Assembly (NCBI GenBank): GCA_946894095.1
Contig: OX335651.1
Span: 14,344,501 to 14,408,500, forward strand
Direction: 5' to 3'
DNA: 64,000 nucleotides
Origin: Incurvaria masculella
Taxonomy: Eukaryota; Arthropoda; Insecta; Lepidoptera; Incurvariidae
The notes under the pieces were generated by a model that saw only the letters and a list, made by a program, of their open reading frames with translations, did not search any database and was not told where the DNA came from. The first letter of the stretch is position 1. Each line of letters starts with the position of its first letter. Position numbers and translations under genes: made by a program. Positions 1 to 9,697 of the stretch are shown here, piece by piece.

Positions 1-459
1 AGAGCCATCTGCGTTGTGCTGTTGAGCGCCGTGTGCGCTGTCTAGCCAAATGACGTGTGCACTGTGTTGCCGAACGCCGTATGCGCTGTCTTGCCAAGCG
101 CCGTGGCGCTGTATTGCCGAACGCCGTATGCGCTGTCGTGCCGAGTGCCTTGTGCGCTGTCTAGCCAAATGCCGTGTGCACTGTATTGCCGAACGCCGTA
201 TGCGCTGTCTTGCCAAGCGCCGTGTGCGCTGTATTGCCGAACTCCGTATGCGCTGTCTTGCCAAGCGCCGTGTGCGCTGTATTGCCGAACGCCGTATGCG
301 CTGTCTTGCCAAGCGCCGTGTGCGCTGTATTGCCGAACGCCGTATGCGCTGTCGTGCCGAGTGCCTTGTGCGCTGTCTTGCCGAGCCGTGTGTACAGTTC
401 TGCCGAGAGCCATATGCGCTGTCTCGCCGTGCGCCATGTGCGCTGTGTAGCCAAACGCC
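1..459. repeat. 24-bp GC-rich minisatellite array (48-bp dimeric higher order)
   Basis: About 19 tandem units of 24 bp, each like GCCGAACGCCGTATGCGCTG plus four bases. Two unit variants (GCCGAACGCCGTATG.. and GCCAAGCGCCGTGTG..) alternate, giving a 48-bp period between about 181 and 350. Units become more divergent toward 360-459 and the array runs off the left edge of the window. Because 24 is a multiple of 3, several reading frames stay open on both strands and give 8-residue repeating peptides. I treat these as artefacts, not genes. Confidence 0.9.
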
Positions 460-582
460 TGTGGGTCGGGTCGTGCAGAGCTCGCCTAGTATCTGCCGTG
501 CCGGTTGGCGCAGTGCGCCGTCTAGTGGAGCTCGTGTTGTCATCGTGAAGTCCTGTGCTGGTGCTGTCTGTAACGTGCTAAC
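460..582. other. Unique GC-rich flank between minisatellite and copy A
   Basis: Non-repetitive sequence with no recognised feature. It is unrelated to the sequence left of copy B, which helps place the copy boundary at 583. Confidence 0.6.
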
Positions 583-606
583 TGTAACAGGCAGGAATGA
601 ATCCCC
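583..606 (+). repeat. Left terminal inverted repeat of copy A
   Basis: TGTAACAGGCAGG then AATGAATCCCC. It is the reverse complement of 16366-16389 except for bases 4-5 (AA against CC). It is followed by short subterminal repeats of ATCCCCGGTA at about 600-650. Confidence 0.85.
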
Positions 607-1124
607 GGTAATTTTGAATCCCTTACAATGGTCGCCATTGATCCCCGGTATTGTTTAATAAACACTGCCATAAAAGTAATGACCCTAACGACTATAAACA
701 AACCACGCTCGCGCCAAACGCTCTCAAGTGGCTAGGAGGACGTAGGCAGCGGACGTAGGTAAATAGTGAATGAAGTGATACTGTTAAATACTTTTAGAGT
801 TCCGTTCCCCAAGATAATAGACTAGGAGGTGGCGATTTGATATTTGAATCATCTTGAGTCCTATAAATAAAAGCTAATCGCTGACAACCTTTTTTACTGG
901 TCGATAGTATCCGCGGATCTATCAGTGTTTGGCGTAACTTAGTGTAGTTCAATTACCAAAAAAGTTTAAACAAATGAAATGAAAAAAAAAGTTTACTAAT
1001 GAAGCTTAATTTCTGGCAGGTTTTATGACCAAAGTGGGAAAGTAGGAAAAAAATTGAAGTAAGTATACCATTACCTTACATTAAGTATGTACATTAGTAA
1101 AGCATAAATGAAGTATCTAACAAG
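607..1124. other. Subterminal non-coding part of copy A
   Basis: Holds two ATCCCCGGTA-like subterminal motifs and then AT-rich sequence with no recognised gene. It is nearly identical to 42932-43452. Confidence 0.6.
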
Positions 1125-1962
1125 ATGTTGCTCTTTGCGGACGATTGCAAGTTTTATAAAATTATTAAAAATAGTCACGACTCAATTCTTTTACAAAACA
1201 ATATTAATCGAGTGTCTTTGCGGTGATTTAAAAACAAAATGTCCCTAAATTTTCTAAAGTGTGTTCAAATTACATTTACGCGTAAACGAAAACCAGTTTT
1301 AACCGAATATTATGTTAACGACAATACGCTTAAGCAAGTGGATATTATTCGTGACCTAGGTTTGGTATTAGATAAAAAACTTTCATTTAATGCTCATATA
1401 GACAACATAATTTCTCGTTCTTTTAAAATGCTAGGTTTCAAACGTAATAGCAAAGTTTTTAAAAATCCTGCGGCAAAATTTGCATTATTTAACAGTCTTG
1501 TAAGAAGCATACTAGAATATGCTAGTCCAGTGTGGAATCCCAGCTACAAATTACATATACTCGTACAACGCATCGAGTGTAGTCAAAAGATGTTTTAAAA
1601 CTTTTTATCTTTTTTTGACAATAAAGGGAAGTTTCTTCCTAACTACACTGACGGACTGATTTTTTATGGAGTCAATTCTCTTGAAAAGAGAAGATTGCAT
1701 TCGGATATTATTATTATTTTTACAATTATTAATAATCAAGTATTAAGACCTTTCCTTTTGAGCCAGATAAATTTTAACGTACCAAGACCAAATTAAGTCC
1801 TAAATCCCTCTAAAACTAAAAAAACATAAGACTAATTTAGGTATATATTCACCACTTTCGAGGATCTCTTCAAATTATAATGCATTCGTTCATCATCACG
1901 ATATTGATATATCGGCCCCATCACTAGAATCACTTAAAAATAAGTTCAAAACCTGTATGTAA
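1125..1962 (+). pseudogene. Non-LTR retrotransposon reverse transcriptase, C-terminal remnant (copy A)
   Basis: Translation from 1125 gives LLFADDCKFY, which contains the FADD catalytic box of a reverse transcriptase. The thumb-region sequence follows: DLGLVLDKKLSFNAHID (residues about 40-57 of the frame opening at 1239), a LGFKRNSKVFKN stretch and SLVRSILEYASPVWNP. This signature is typical of jockey-like insect non-LTR elements. The frame is broken by a stop after 1596 and by frameshifts, but recognisable coding resumes up to a stop at 1960-1962 (..SLESLKNKFKTCM). The N-terminal endonuclease and palm are absent. The copy B version at 43453 keeps a longer open stretch. Dead element; the clade is my inference from motif resemblance. 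Confidence 0.8.
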
Positions 1963-2383
1963 TTATTTCCCCTCCTTTGTTCTTTGTAATAATGTTCACT
2001 CACTTTTAAACACGTGTTATTTTAGTTGATATATTTTGTTTTGTAGCGTGTTTATATGCCATGATTTATTTATTTTTATTCTTCTTATTAGAATTAAGTT
2101 AATGCCCTACCGTTAGACTTAAGGAAATGTTAATAACCATGTTGTGTTTGTCCATTATTGCTGATAGTTTCACTTTTTTTATATCTAAGTTTTGTTATTA
2201 CCATGTAAGAAATGAGTCACTTTTGACAAACCTAATAAAAAAAAAACAACTCAATCGTCTCGAATATTTTACAGGTTTTTGTAGTTAAATACATAAATCA
2301 CATTTCGAAATGGCTAATTTTATGTTTTTGTAAGTTCTAAGTAGAGTAGTCCTAAGCAAGTGTTAACGTTGCGTTCCGAAATT
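1963..2383. other. AT-rich sequence, probably 3' UTR of the non-LTR remnant
   Basis: AT-rich with T runs and no gene. It continues directly from the reverse transcriptase remnant, so part is probably its untranslated tail. Confidence 0.4.
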
Positions 2384-2697
2384 ACAGAGTGGTCTAGTGA
2401 CTAGAGGACTTGCCTTTCATGCGAGAGGTCTGGGTTCAAATCCTCGCCCCGGCGAGCTGTTCCATGGCTCGGAACTCATGTAAAACTATAGGTCCCCTAC
2501 CCCTACTTATTGGTAGGGTCAAGCCCGCCTGCGTTGGTGCCACCGAATTGGATAAAACGATGGTTAATCCAGATAAATGTAGTCGTGTTCACAAAGGAAA
2601 GGTCCTGGCATGGTACTTTATTCCTTCGGAAAAGTGATGTATTAGGCTAATATCATAACGGTAGTTGTGTGGTATCAGCCATCCATGTCAGGGTCGG
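2384..2697 (+). mobile_element. tRNA-derived SINE, internally deleted (copy A)
   Basis: The head resembles a tRNA gene: A-box-like GGTCTAGTGACTAG and B box GGGTTCAAATCC at about 2432-2443. The body starts GAGCTGTTCCATGG, continues GGTCCCCTACCCC..GGTAGGG and ends GGTATCAGCCATCCATGTCA. Relative to copy B (44716-45076), 51 bp between head and body are missing, with GCGAG at the junction suggesting a microhomology deletion. The same family recurs at least eight times in the window. Confidence 0.8.
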
Positions 2698-3400
2698 TCC
2701 CCTCCGTCTTCTTTCTACCATCGCACAACGCGGAACAGGCAGAAAATGCACCTATTCACTGGCGACATTCCAAAAATCAAAACCAACCGATCCTATAGGT
2801 CATTTATCTATGGGGTCGGTAAACTATAGAATGTAGTAATACTCCCTGCCGAGGTATTTCTCCCAAAGTAAAACCTGGGGTCCTTCAAACATGAAAGCAC
2901 CTCGTCCGCCGGCATGGTTTTCGCAGCCCCCTTTAAAGTTCGAAAGCGCAAGGGCGTCGTCGGGCACCTTAAGAACGGCCCGTAAGCTATGCTCCCCATA
3001 CAAACGTAGTTTACTAATCATTTGGAAACCGCTATTCCAATTAAATTGATATTTAAAATTTAATATCAAGTAATAAATATCTGTGTCTGCATGCTTTTGT
3101 TTTTTTGAAAAATCCAAACCGAATTAAATTAAAGCATAAAGAAAATTTTCATACGAATTTTGTTTTCTCTGTGGTTTGACCCAGAATACATTTACCGAAA
3201 AAACAAAGGCATGCAGACACAGATATTTGTAGCCTAATATTAGATACCAAATATCAAGTAAGTTGGAACAGTTGTTTTCAAATTTTTAGTAAACTACGTT
3301 TGTATGGGAGGCGAAATTTTCTGATGCTTACGGGCCGACCTTAAGACGTCCTGGCGTACGCCATATGCCGAGCTTAACATAAAGAATGGTTATATGAAAA
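2693..3400. repeat. Large foldback/inverted repeat (copy A)
   Basis: CCCATACAAACGTAGTTTAC at about 2994 returns as its reverse complement at about 3293. Similarity continues on both sides of a spacer around 3120-3195, with arms of roughly 115 bp at high similarity and up to about 190 bp with decay. The left arm outer part (2693-3000) is also homologous, in inverted orientation, to 6330-6640. No coding potential is convincing. Probably a foldback-type or MITE-like element. Confidence 0.65.
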
Positions 3401-3704
3401 AACATCTGTTTGTAGCCTGGTTTTAAAGGTGACCCCAGGACGTATGTATAACTTCAAGTTCATGCACACCGCATAAAAAGCGAAATTTTCGGACTATTCT
3501 CGGGTGAAATCTCTTAACATTTATATCCGACATATTATTTTTGCCCTCAAATAATTTCTTGAATAGCACATATTTGTCAGAAATGTGTCTTAATATCAAT
3601 AAAAATATTTTCTTATAAAATTTTGACATGCCGTGACATGCCACGATTTATTTCCATGCATGTCGTAATAGCGGACAAAGTGATTCGTCCCCTTTCTTCT
3701 TTCC
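3401..3704. other. AT-rich non-coding sequence
   Basis: No recognised gene or repeat; matched in copy B around 45800-46118. Confidence 0.4.
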
Positions 3705-4266
3705 TAGGCGGTAGGGTTATTCCCACACAGGCTGCTACCATCGCATTGAATGAACCCATACGAGGGAATGCCGCTGGCATTAAGTTGTACCTTTTGCCCG
3801 AATGTATAGTGCAATGAACATGTATAAATAAATAAATACATTGGCAATTGTAGAGCTCGTGGTCTAGGGGTTAGAGGACTTGGCTTTCATGCGAGAGGTC
3901 AGGGTTCAAATCCTCGCCCGGACATGCACCACTCTCTTTCTCTTTCTAAGTTGGATAAGTGCATTTAGTTACGAATGTGAGCTGTTCCATGGTTTGGAAC
4001 CCATGTAAAATTGTAGGTCCCCTTCCCCTACGTGGTGGAATTAAGTCCGCCCGGGCTGGGCTAAGTACCACCGCATTGGATGAAACTATGGTTAATGCGG
4101 CAATGAAAAGATGTCCGTGTTTTCCAACCAGTTCAATGTAACTGTGCTCATAAAGGGAAGGTCCTGGCATGGCACCTAATTCGTTTGGGGATGTGGCGTA
4201 TTGGGCTAATATCATAACAGTAGTTGTGTGGTATTAGCCATCCATGTCAGGTTGCATAAAAAAAAA
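3705..4266 (+). mobile_element. SINE fragment followed by a complete tRNA-derived SINE (copy A)
   Basis: A body fragment (CTAGGCGGTAGGG.. at 3705-3765) is followed by a TAAATAAATAAATAC tail and then a full SINE from about 3853. The full SINE has head GAGCTCGTGGTCTAGGGG, B box GGGTTCAAATCC at about 3912, a CTCTTTCTCTTTCT tract, the family body, end CCATCCATGTCAGG, and a poly-A tail at 4257-4266. Shared with copy B at 46266-46690. Confidence 0.8.
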
Positions 4267-4835
4267 GTGGAAGTTCTCTTGTTCGTACTTTAACAGCAGA
4301 CAATTCTGTTCTATATCCCTTCATTGTAAATTGGTCGATCATATGATAATATATGATGTTGTCTAAGTTATATTTCTTTGGAATGTATGTCTTCAAGTGG
4401 ACCGTTAGTTCAAGTGGTTTAACATTGGGCGCGCGGTTGGGATCTGGAAGGGTGACGGTTGATGATGGATGCTCGCTAAGAACGTATTTTTCGAAATTCC
4501 TTTGTTAAGGTAAAGGTAAGGGTAAACAAGGACGAAATACACAAGTGACAACCACCTACACACTCATATAGAAGTCTTCGGAACCCATTGATATTTAAAC
4601 GTGAAATTTACAGTGTGGATTCCCGTTAAGATTACAACACTTATTCGCCGAGTATTATTTATAATTAATATATTTAGGGGTAAAAGAGGCCAAAATGTAC
4701 AAATCTTCTTTAGGCACTTAACACCTAATTTCAAAAAACATTTCACCTAGGAACGTAAGAGATTTAGAGTGGCTTGCTGAAAAAGGTATTTTAGCTCTTA
4801 AGGGGTCAAAGAGACTAAAATGAACGAATTTACAT
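4267..4835. repeat. 5S-like SINE fragment plus non-coding sequence
   Basis: At about 4430-4465 the sequence GGGCGCGCGGTTGGGATCTG and AGGGTGACGGTT resembles the internal control region of 5S rRNA (GGGCGCGGTT..AGATGGGTGACCG). The rest, to 4835, is AT-rich and unrecognised. Confidence 0.4.
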
Positions 4836-5249
4836 TTTTTTTTTCTAAGCGACCTGACATGGATGGCTTATACCACACAACTACCGTTATGATATTAGCC
4901 CAATACACCACATTCCCGAAGGAATTTGGTGCCATGCCAGGACCTTCCCTTTATGAGCACGGCTACATTGAACTGGATGGAAAACACGGACAATTTTTCA
5001 TTGCCGCTTCGACCATCTTTTCATCCAATGCGATGGTACCAACCTGGGCGGGCTTAAACCCTACCACCTAGTAGGGGAAGGGGACCTACAGCTTTACATG
5101 GATTCCGAACCATAGAGCAGCTCACATTCGTGACGAAATGCACTTATCGAACTCGGAAAGAGAAAGACAGTGGTGCATGTCGGTATCAAACCCAGGCCTC
5201 TGGTACGCTAGGCCAGTCCCCGCGCCACTAGGCTACGAGCCGCTCATAT
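4836..5249 (-). mobile_element. tRNA-derived SINE present only in copy A
   Basis: Full SINE in reverse: poly-T (4832-4841) stands for its poly-A tail, then GACATGGATGGC, the body, and a tRNA-like head ending TAGGCTACGAGCCGCTC at about 5229-5245. Copy B has the uninterrupted site (AATTTACAT|ATAACACCTG at 47212-47230), so this is a clean presence/absence difference. A short CAT borders both ends. Confidence 0.85.
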
Positions 5250-5444
5250 ATAACACCTGAAATCTCTAGAACCATTGAGACTAGAAATGTTAAATTTAAA
5301 TAGTGGCTTTCTGTTAAGATGAGAACACTTAATTGGCAAGGATTATTCAAAATGTAATTGTTAAGGGAGTAAAAGAGGTCAAAATTGACAAATTTTCATA
5401 TTACATTGTACTAGAAGCGTACGAATTTTAACAGTAGCTTTCTT
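5250..5444. other. Non-coding spacer
   Basis: Nothing recognised; present in both copies. Confidence 0.4.
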
Positions 5445-5989
5445 TTAAGGTGGCCCATCCCGCTCATCTCCCCATACAAAAGGGGAAAGAAGATCACGCC
5501 CATATTTCTTGTCAGAGATCCAAAATTTTACCCAAAATAGCTTTATTTGATCTAACTAGATGTCAGATGACCATTGGCATTCTAAAATTGTGTTTGATTT
5601 CTAAGTTATAAGGTCTGAAAGTTCGAATTTTTCGCGCGTTTTATACAATAGGTGGATTACGCAATGATAAAGTAAGAACATCGTAAAAAGATTAGTCATC
5701 AGACATAGCTTATTTAATCAAGATTTATGATCTATTTGGTTTTTGTTAGATGTTTGACTACAGCGGTCGTGGTTTACTTTTAACTATAAGTCGTTTTGAA
5801 ATTAAAATTTTCGTAAATCTTACCAAATCATACAATATGCACATTGTCTTTTTTGTGGACATGTTGCATCTTCCTCATCACGGAGCCTGTCTTATTCTTT
5901 GAAACAGTGAAGGTCACAGAGCGCAACAACACGGTTTTGTACCGTGCCCGCGAATGAGTGGCCCAACCCGCCAGGTTGGGCCACCTTAA
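5445..5989 (+). mobile_element. TTAA-target MITE (copy A)
   Basis: Bounded by TTAA at 5445-5448 and 5986-5989, with inverted ends GGTGGCCCATCC.. and ..GGTTGGGCCACC. About 541 bp, non-coding. TTAA duplications are used by piggyBac and Kolobok superfamilies; no transposase is visible, so the family is unassigned. Homologous copies lie at 21198, 25841, 37592 and 47415. Confidence 0.8.
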
Positions 5990-6063
5990 CATCAGAATGC
6001 TCGCTAAGAAATATTTTTTTTGCAATTTAGCTAACTAGTTACCTCTAACTCTTTAACCGAGCC

Positions 6064-6107
6064 TTAGTTTATTTCGGCCTCTAACTCGAGAGGCCGAAAT
6101 AAACTAA
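6064..6107. repeat. Perfect 44-bp hairpin
   Basis: Arms TTAGTTTATTTCGGCCTCT and its exact reverse complement (19 bp each) separated by a 6-nt loop AACTCG. Copy B (48037-48080) has one arm mismatch. Confidence 0.9.
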
Positions 6108-6329
6108 TTTTCAAATAACACACGAAATCTCTAGAACCATTAAACCAAGAAATGTGAACATTTCAGAGTGGCTTAGATGTATGGTAAGCACAGCGCATAT
6201 ATATTTACGAAACTAAAAACGAACTTTCGAAATCCAACTATGGGTAGTAGACAAAAGCAAAACGTACAAACTCTCACATACTACTTAGTGCCTGATTTGA
6301 ACTAACTCATATTACTCCGTTATGTTAAG

Positions 6330-6640
6330 CGCGACATATGGCGGAAGCCAGGTCCTGGAAGAGGTGCCCGGCGACGCCCATGAGCTTTCGAACTTTCACG
6401 GGGGCTGCGAAAACCATGCCGGCCGACCAGGTGCTTCTTGTCACCATGTTTGGAGGACCCCGGGTTCTACTTTAGAGAAAATATATCAGGAAGTCGATTC
6501 CATAGTTTACTGACCCTATAGATAAAGGATCAACCGGATCGGTTGGTTCTTATTTTCGGAATGTGGCCAGTAAATTTGATTACCCTACCTGTTTCGCGTT
6601 GAACGATTGTAGAAAGAGGACGAAAGGACAGCGTTATGCA
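6330..6640 (+). repeat. Dispersed repeat, inverted relative to 2693-3000
   Basis: Shares GTGCCCGGCGACGCCC, GGGGGCTGCGAAAACCATGC and GGATCGGTTGGTT with the reverse complement of 2693-3000, and a short piece with 11224-11330. Non-coding; class unknown. Confidence 0.6.
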
Positions 6641-6719
6641 GCTCTGACGTGTACTCTCTAGCTGATCAGGTGGTTTTTCACACCATGTTGAAAAAATCTA
6701 ATTACAACGATGCTATTTA

Positions 6720-7167
6720 AATGTCGCTATGGAGGCGGCGATATAGGGGATGACAATTTATATGGCTCATCTAATATTGTCGCTACATAATTATACCTGC
6801 GTATGGCTCGATTTTTTTCCGCAATTTTAGGGCTACTTTACATCACGCTAAATTACCAGAGAGGTGACCAGTCGTATGAATTGGTTATAACTTAAGAACC
6901 AATAACCCGATTTAGATGCGTTTTGTATCGAAGTCTCGCCTAAATCTGCGCATTACTTATAGGCTGCAAAACATCACGCTAACATACCAGGAGAATGAAC
7001 TGTGAGTGTTAAATATTTCTAATAAAACTGACGGACTGCTCCTCCATGTTCCATGGAAATTGGCAGAATACGTCGCTGTAAATTATGAGAGAGGAGACCG
7101 GTCGGGATAAAAGTTCATAACTTGCGAATTATTCACTCGATTAATATGCGGTTTGTATCTACGTCTG
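6720..7167. repeat. Diverged internal direct repeats
   Basis: A stretch of about 100 bp at 6840-6940 (CATCACGCTAAATTACCAGA, GAGGTGACCAGTCG.., ..GTTTTGTATCGAAGTCTCG) is repeated in diverged form at about 7065-7168, with a partial third piece at 6968-7000. No gene. Confidence 0.5.
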
Positions 7168-7395
7168 GGATCTATGGGCGCGGTTGGGTTTTGGATGGGT
7201 GACCGTTTTCGATGTTGAGGATGGCTGTCGCACGGATCCTAGAGTATAAATGTAGGTCCCCTTTCTAACGTAGGTACTAGGTAGATTTAATCCCGACTGA
7301 GTTGGTAATGATGATCGAAGCGGTCATAAAACATGTCCGTGTTTTACATCCATGGTAATGTAGTAGTGCCAGTGCAAGATCGTCCGGGCGGCAAA
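7168..7395 (+). mobile_element. SINE with 5S rRNA-like head (copy A)
   Basis: The head GGGCGCGGTTGGGTTTTGGA then TGGGTGACCG closely follows the 5S rRNA internal promoter region. The body that follows (TAGGTCCCCTTTCTAACG.., GATCGAAGCGGTCATAAAAC, TGTCCGTGTTTTACATCC) matches the body of the tRNA-headed SINEs. This suggests modular exchange of pol III promoters. 5S-derived SINEs are known as the SINE3 class; assignment here is by resemblance. Confidence 0.55.
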
Positions 7396-7918
7396 TGCTT
7401 TTAAAAAAACTTGGAAGAAATTGGCCCCAATGTTTTACAATTAATTAATGTACATTCCTTCCACTGAATTTATGAATGGCAATAATTTGATGTTATCTTA
7501 ATCAATCATGCCACATCGGCTCAACCAATTTTGTTCAAATTTCGTAGACAGTAGTGTTAACTAGCCTTTTGGACCAGCCCGCGGGGTTACTATTTAAACA
7601 GTATATAATTCAGCCCGATATCAGTCCAAAACGACATTGATGCGAGCGGAGCCGGGTACCTCAGCTGGTTATTAATATAACTTAGTACCTACATAAACAT
7701 CTAACTTGAATGAAGTAAAAGGAAAACTTAACAATTATTTTGTGTTCTGTGTGATTCTGTTCTTACGTTTATTCGTGTGCATGTCTCAGCATTTTATCCT
7801 CAGAAAGGAAAAATGAATAAGAATGGCTTAAACAAGTCGTTCTTTCGAATTTAGTTAAGTGCTGACACAACGTGAAAAAGTGTAGTTGTAGATTGATGCT
7901 CATTATATTTTATGCAGA
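7396..7918. other. Non-coding sequence with a transposon-tail motif
   Basis: AT-rich. GCGAGCGGAGCCGGGTACCT then CAGCTGGT at about 7640-7665 recurs at 9236-9275 and, inverted, near 11485-11520. It looks like the end of a dispersed element, but I cannot name it. Confidence 0.35.
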
Positions 7919-8270
7919 GCTAGTAGTCTGAGTTCTCACCTAAATTGGCGTTTACGGCAAACCGATCGACTGGTGTTTTCTCCAAACTCCATACAAGTTT
8001 TAACTAGATATTCTGTGGTTTTACTTCTTCAAGCTGTCAAAGTCAAACGTGGACTTCCGATTTGTATGAAAACGCGGAGTGGACGTAAACGGCAACGTCG
8101 ACGTATTTACGGCAACGTTGAGTAAGCTGTCAAATCAAGCTCGGACTCGCAAATGTTAGTTCGCTTAACGCCCGCTGCGCGCGCTCTTCAATTTCTCCAT
8201 TCATTTGAAAACGCCAGTCGATCGGTTTGCCGTAACGCCAATTTAGGTGACAACTTAGACTACCGGCTCA
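7919..8270 (-). mobile_element. Long-TIR MITE, present only in copy A
   Basis: Starts TAGTCTGAGTTCTCACC and ends with its near reverse complement (GGTGACAACTTAGACTACCGG). TIRs exceed 50 bp and share CCTAAATTGGCGTTTACGGC. Inner sequence includes CCCGCTGCGCGCGCTCTTC. It is opposite in orientation to the sibling copy at 8888-9233. Copy B has no element here. Confidence 0.7.
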
Positions 8271-8458
8271 GGTTAGAATTTGATGCAGAGTGGTTTAGTT
8301 TTTTTAATTTCTTTGAGATTTGGTAAATTATAATAATCATTGAGGATTTTGTATGCTTCTATTACTGAGATAAATAGTCGTAACAGAAACTATGACTAAC
8401 GAAAAGTAGTACTTTGTCACGTCATTTCGACACACTTTGTATGGACGAAATGTCAAAG
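8271..8458 (-). pseudogene. Inverted fragment of a non-LTR reverse transcriptase plus half of a palindromic MITE
   Basis: The reverse complement of this stretch matches 50706-50893 of copy B, covering the end of the palindromic MITE and the LIEAYKIL..-type reverse transcriptase sequence. The fragment is therefore inverted relative to copy B, with deletion of the rest of the 50.2-51.3 kb region. Confidence 0.75.
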
Positions 8459-8495
8459 TATATATATATATATATATAATATATAGTATATATTA
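8459..8495. repeat. (TA)n microsatellite
   Basis: TA dinucleotide run at the right rearrangement junction of copy A. Confidence 0.85.
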
Positions 8496-8887
8496 TAAGC
8501 ATACCATTTATAAATGAATTATAAAACAAAGCAATCTTATCCGGTTTTTTCCGTAACTGCAAGTTTAAGCCAAGTTTAAGCCGCAAGTAGGCATACTTAA
8601 TGTTGAGCATACTATAGTCAAAACCTTAGTCCTAAACATATGTAACTGTTGTGATCTAAAATTAGGTCGATGGCTAAAAGCCACTGTTATTCTTTAATTT
8701 CTCAGACAGTTATTAACTTATCAACCTCAAAATGATTGTTTTATAACTTCAGGTATATGCACACCAAATGAATTATTCTAAGCACGAAAACAGCTGGCAA
8801 ATGGATAGGTTATCACCTGGTTAACACAAATGGTACTTTTATCCCGGAAAAATGTTGGGTTCAACCCGAAATGAGTCCAGAGTGGGC
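8496..8887. other. Non-coding sequence
   Basis: AT-rich, collinear with 51330-51719 of copy B; nothing recognised. Confidence 0.4.
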
Positions 8888-9233
8888 AGTCAGAGTTCTC
8901 ACCTAAATTGGCGTTTACGGCAAACCGATATACTGGCGTTTTCAAATGTATGGAGAAATTGAAGAGCGCGCGCAGTGGGCGTTAAGCGAACTAACATTTG
9001 CGAGTCCGATTTTGATTTGACAGCTTACTCAACGTTGCCGTAAATACTTCGACGTTGCGGTTTACGTCCACTCCGTGTTTTCATACAAATCGGAAGTCCG
9101 AGTTTGACTTTGACAGCTTGAAGAAGTAAAACCACCGAATATCTAGGAAAAACTTGTATGGAGTTTGACGTTTTTACGGAACTTCGAAGTTACGTAAACG
9201 CCAATTTAGGTGAGAACTGAGACTACCGGCTCA
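8888..9233 (+). mobile_element. Long-TIR MITE (copy A)
   Basis: Same family as 7919-8270 but opposite orientation. Ends GTCAGAGTTCTCACC and GGTGAGAACTGAGACTACCG; shared with copy B at 51720-52066. Confidence 0.7.
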
Positions 9234-9697
9234 GAACGACATTGAGCAAGCAGAGCGGGTACTTAAGCTAGTGACAAATAAATAGAGACTGATGGATGAG
9301 ATAAACGTACTGAACCTGAAACTGAAGGAAATCTTGCGTTGCGTTTAATTAGTAGCTAAAATATTTCTATATAATATATTTCTAATAATGAATGGGTCAG
9401 GGAATGCGGTAATTGTGTAACCATGTCCTGTTGGAAAATTCATGAGTGGTTGTAGGATGTAGGGTAGGGGCCATGCTTGCTCCCGCTAAAAGGTGCAACA
9501 GACAATTCGACAATTTTTTGACGCTTCTACAGCGAGCACATGCGTCACTGGATTCTAGGACTGCAGTTGGGGGCGGGCTACCCGATCAAGCCTTTTATTG
9601 CGAGAGTCCTAGTGCACCTGATTGTAGAAAAAGTAAAGCTAGTAATGAACGCCATCTCGCCACGCCATGCGCTGCGAGCCGCACCGTTTCCTATATA
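9234..9697. other. Non-coding sequence
   Basis: A short open frame of about 117 codons spans 9446-9799 but runs across the transposon boundary at 9698 and shows no family motif. I do not call a gene. Confidence 0.4.

Noticed and set aside
50..658. 202-codon and other Cys/Arg-rich frames over the left edge
   Set aside because: They are products of the 24-bp tandem repeat, open in several frames on both strands, and run into unique sequence without any domain.
4116..4260. CRISPR-like or tRNA-array interpretation of the repeated tRNA-like heads
   Set aside because: The heads are followed by a common body and poly-A, and are scattered in both orientations, as expected for SINEs.
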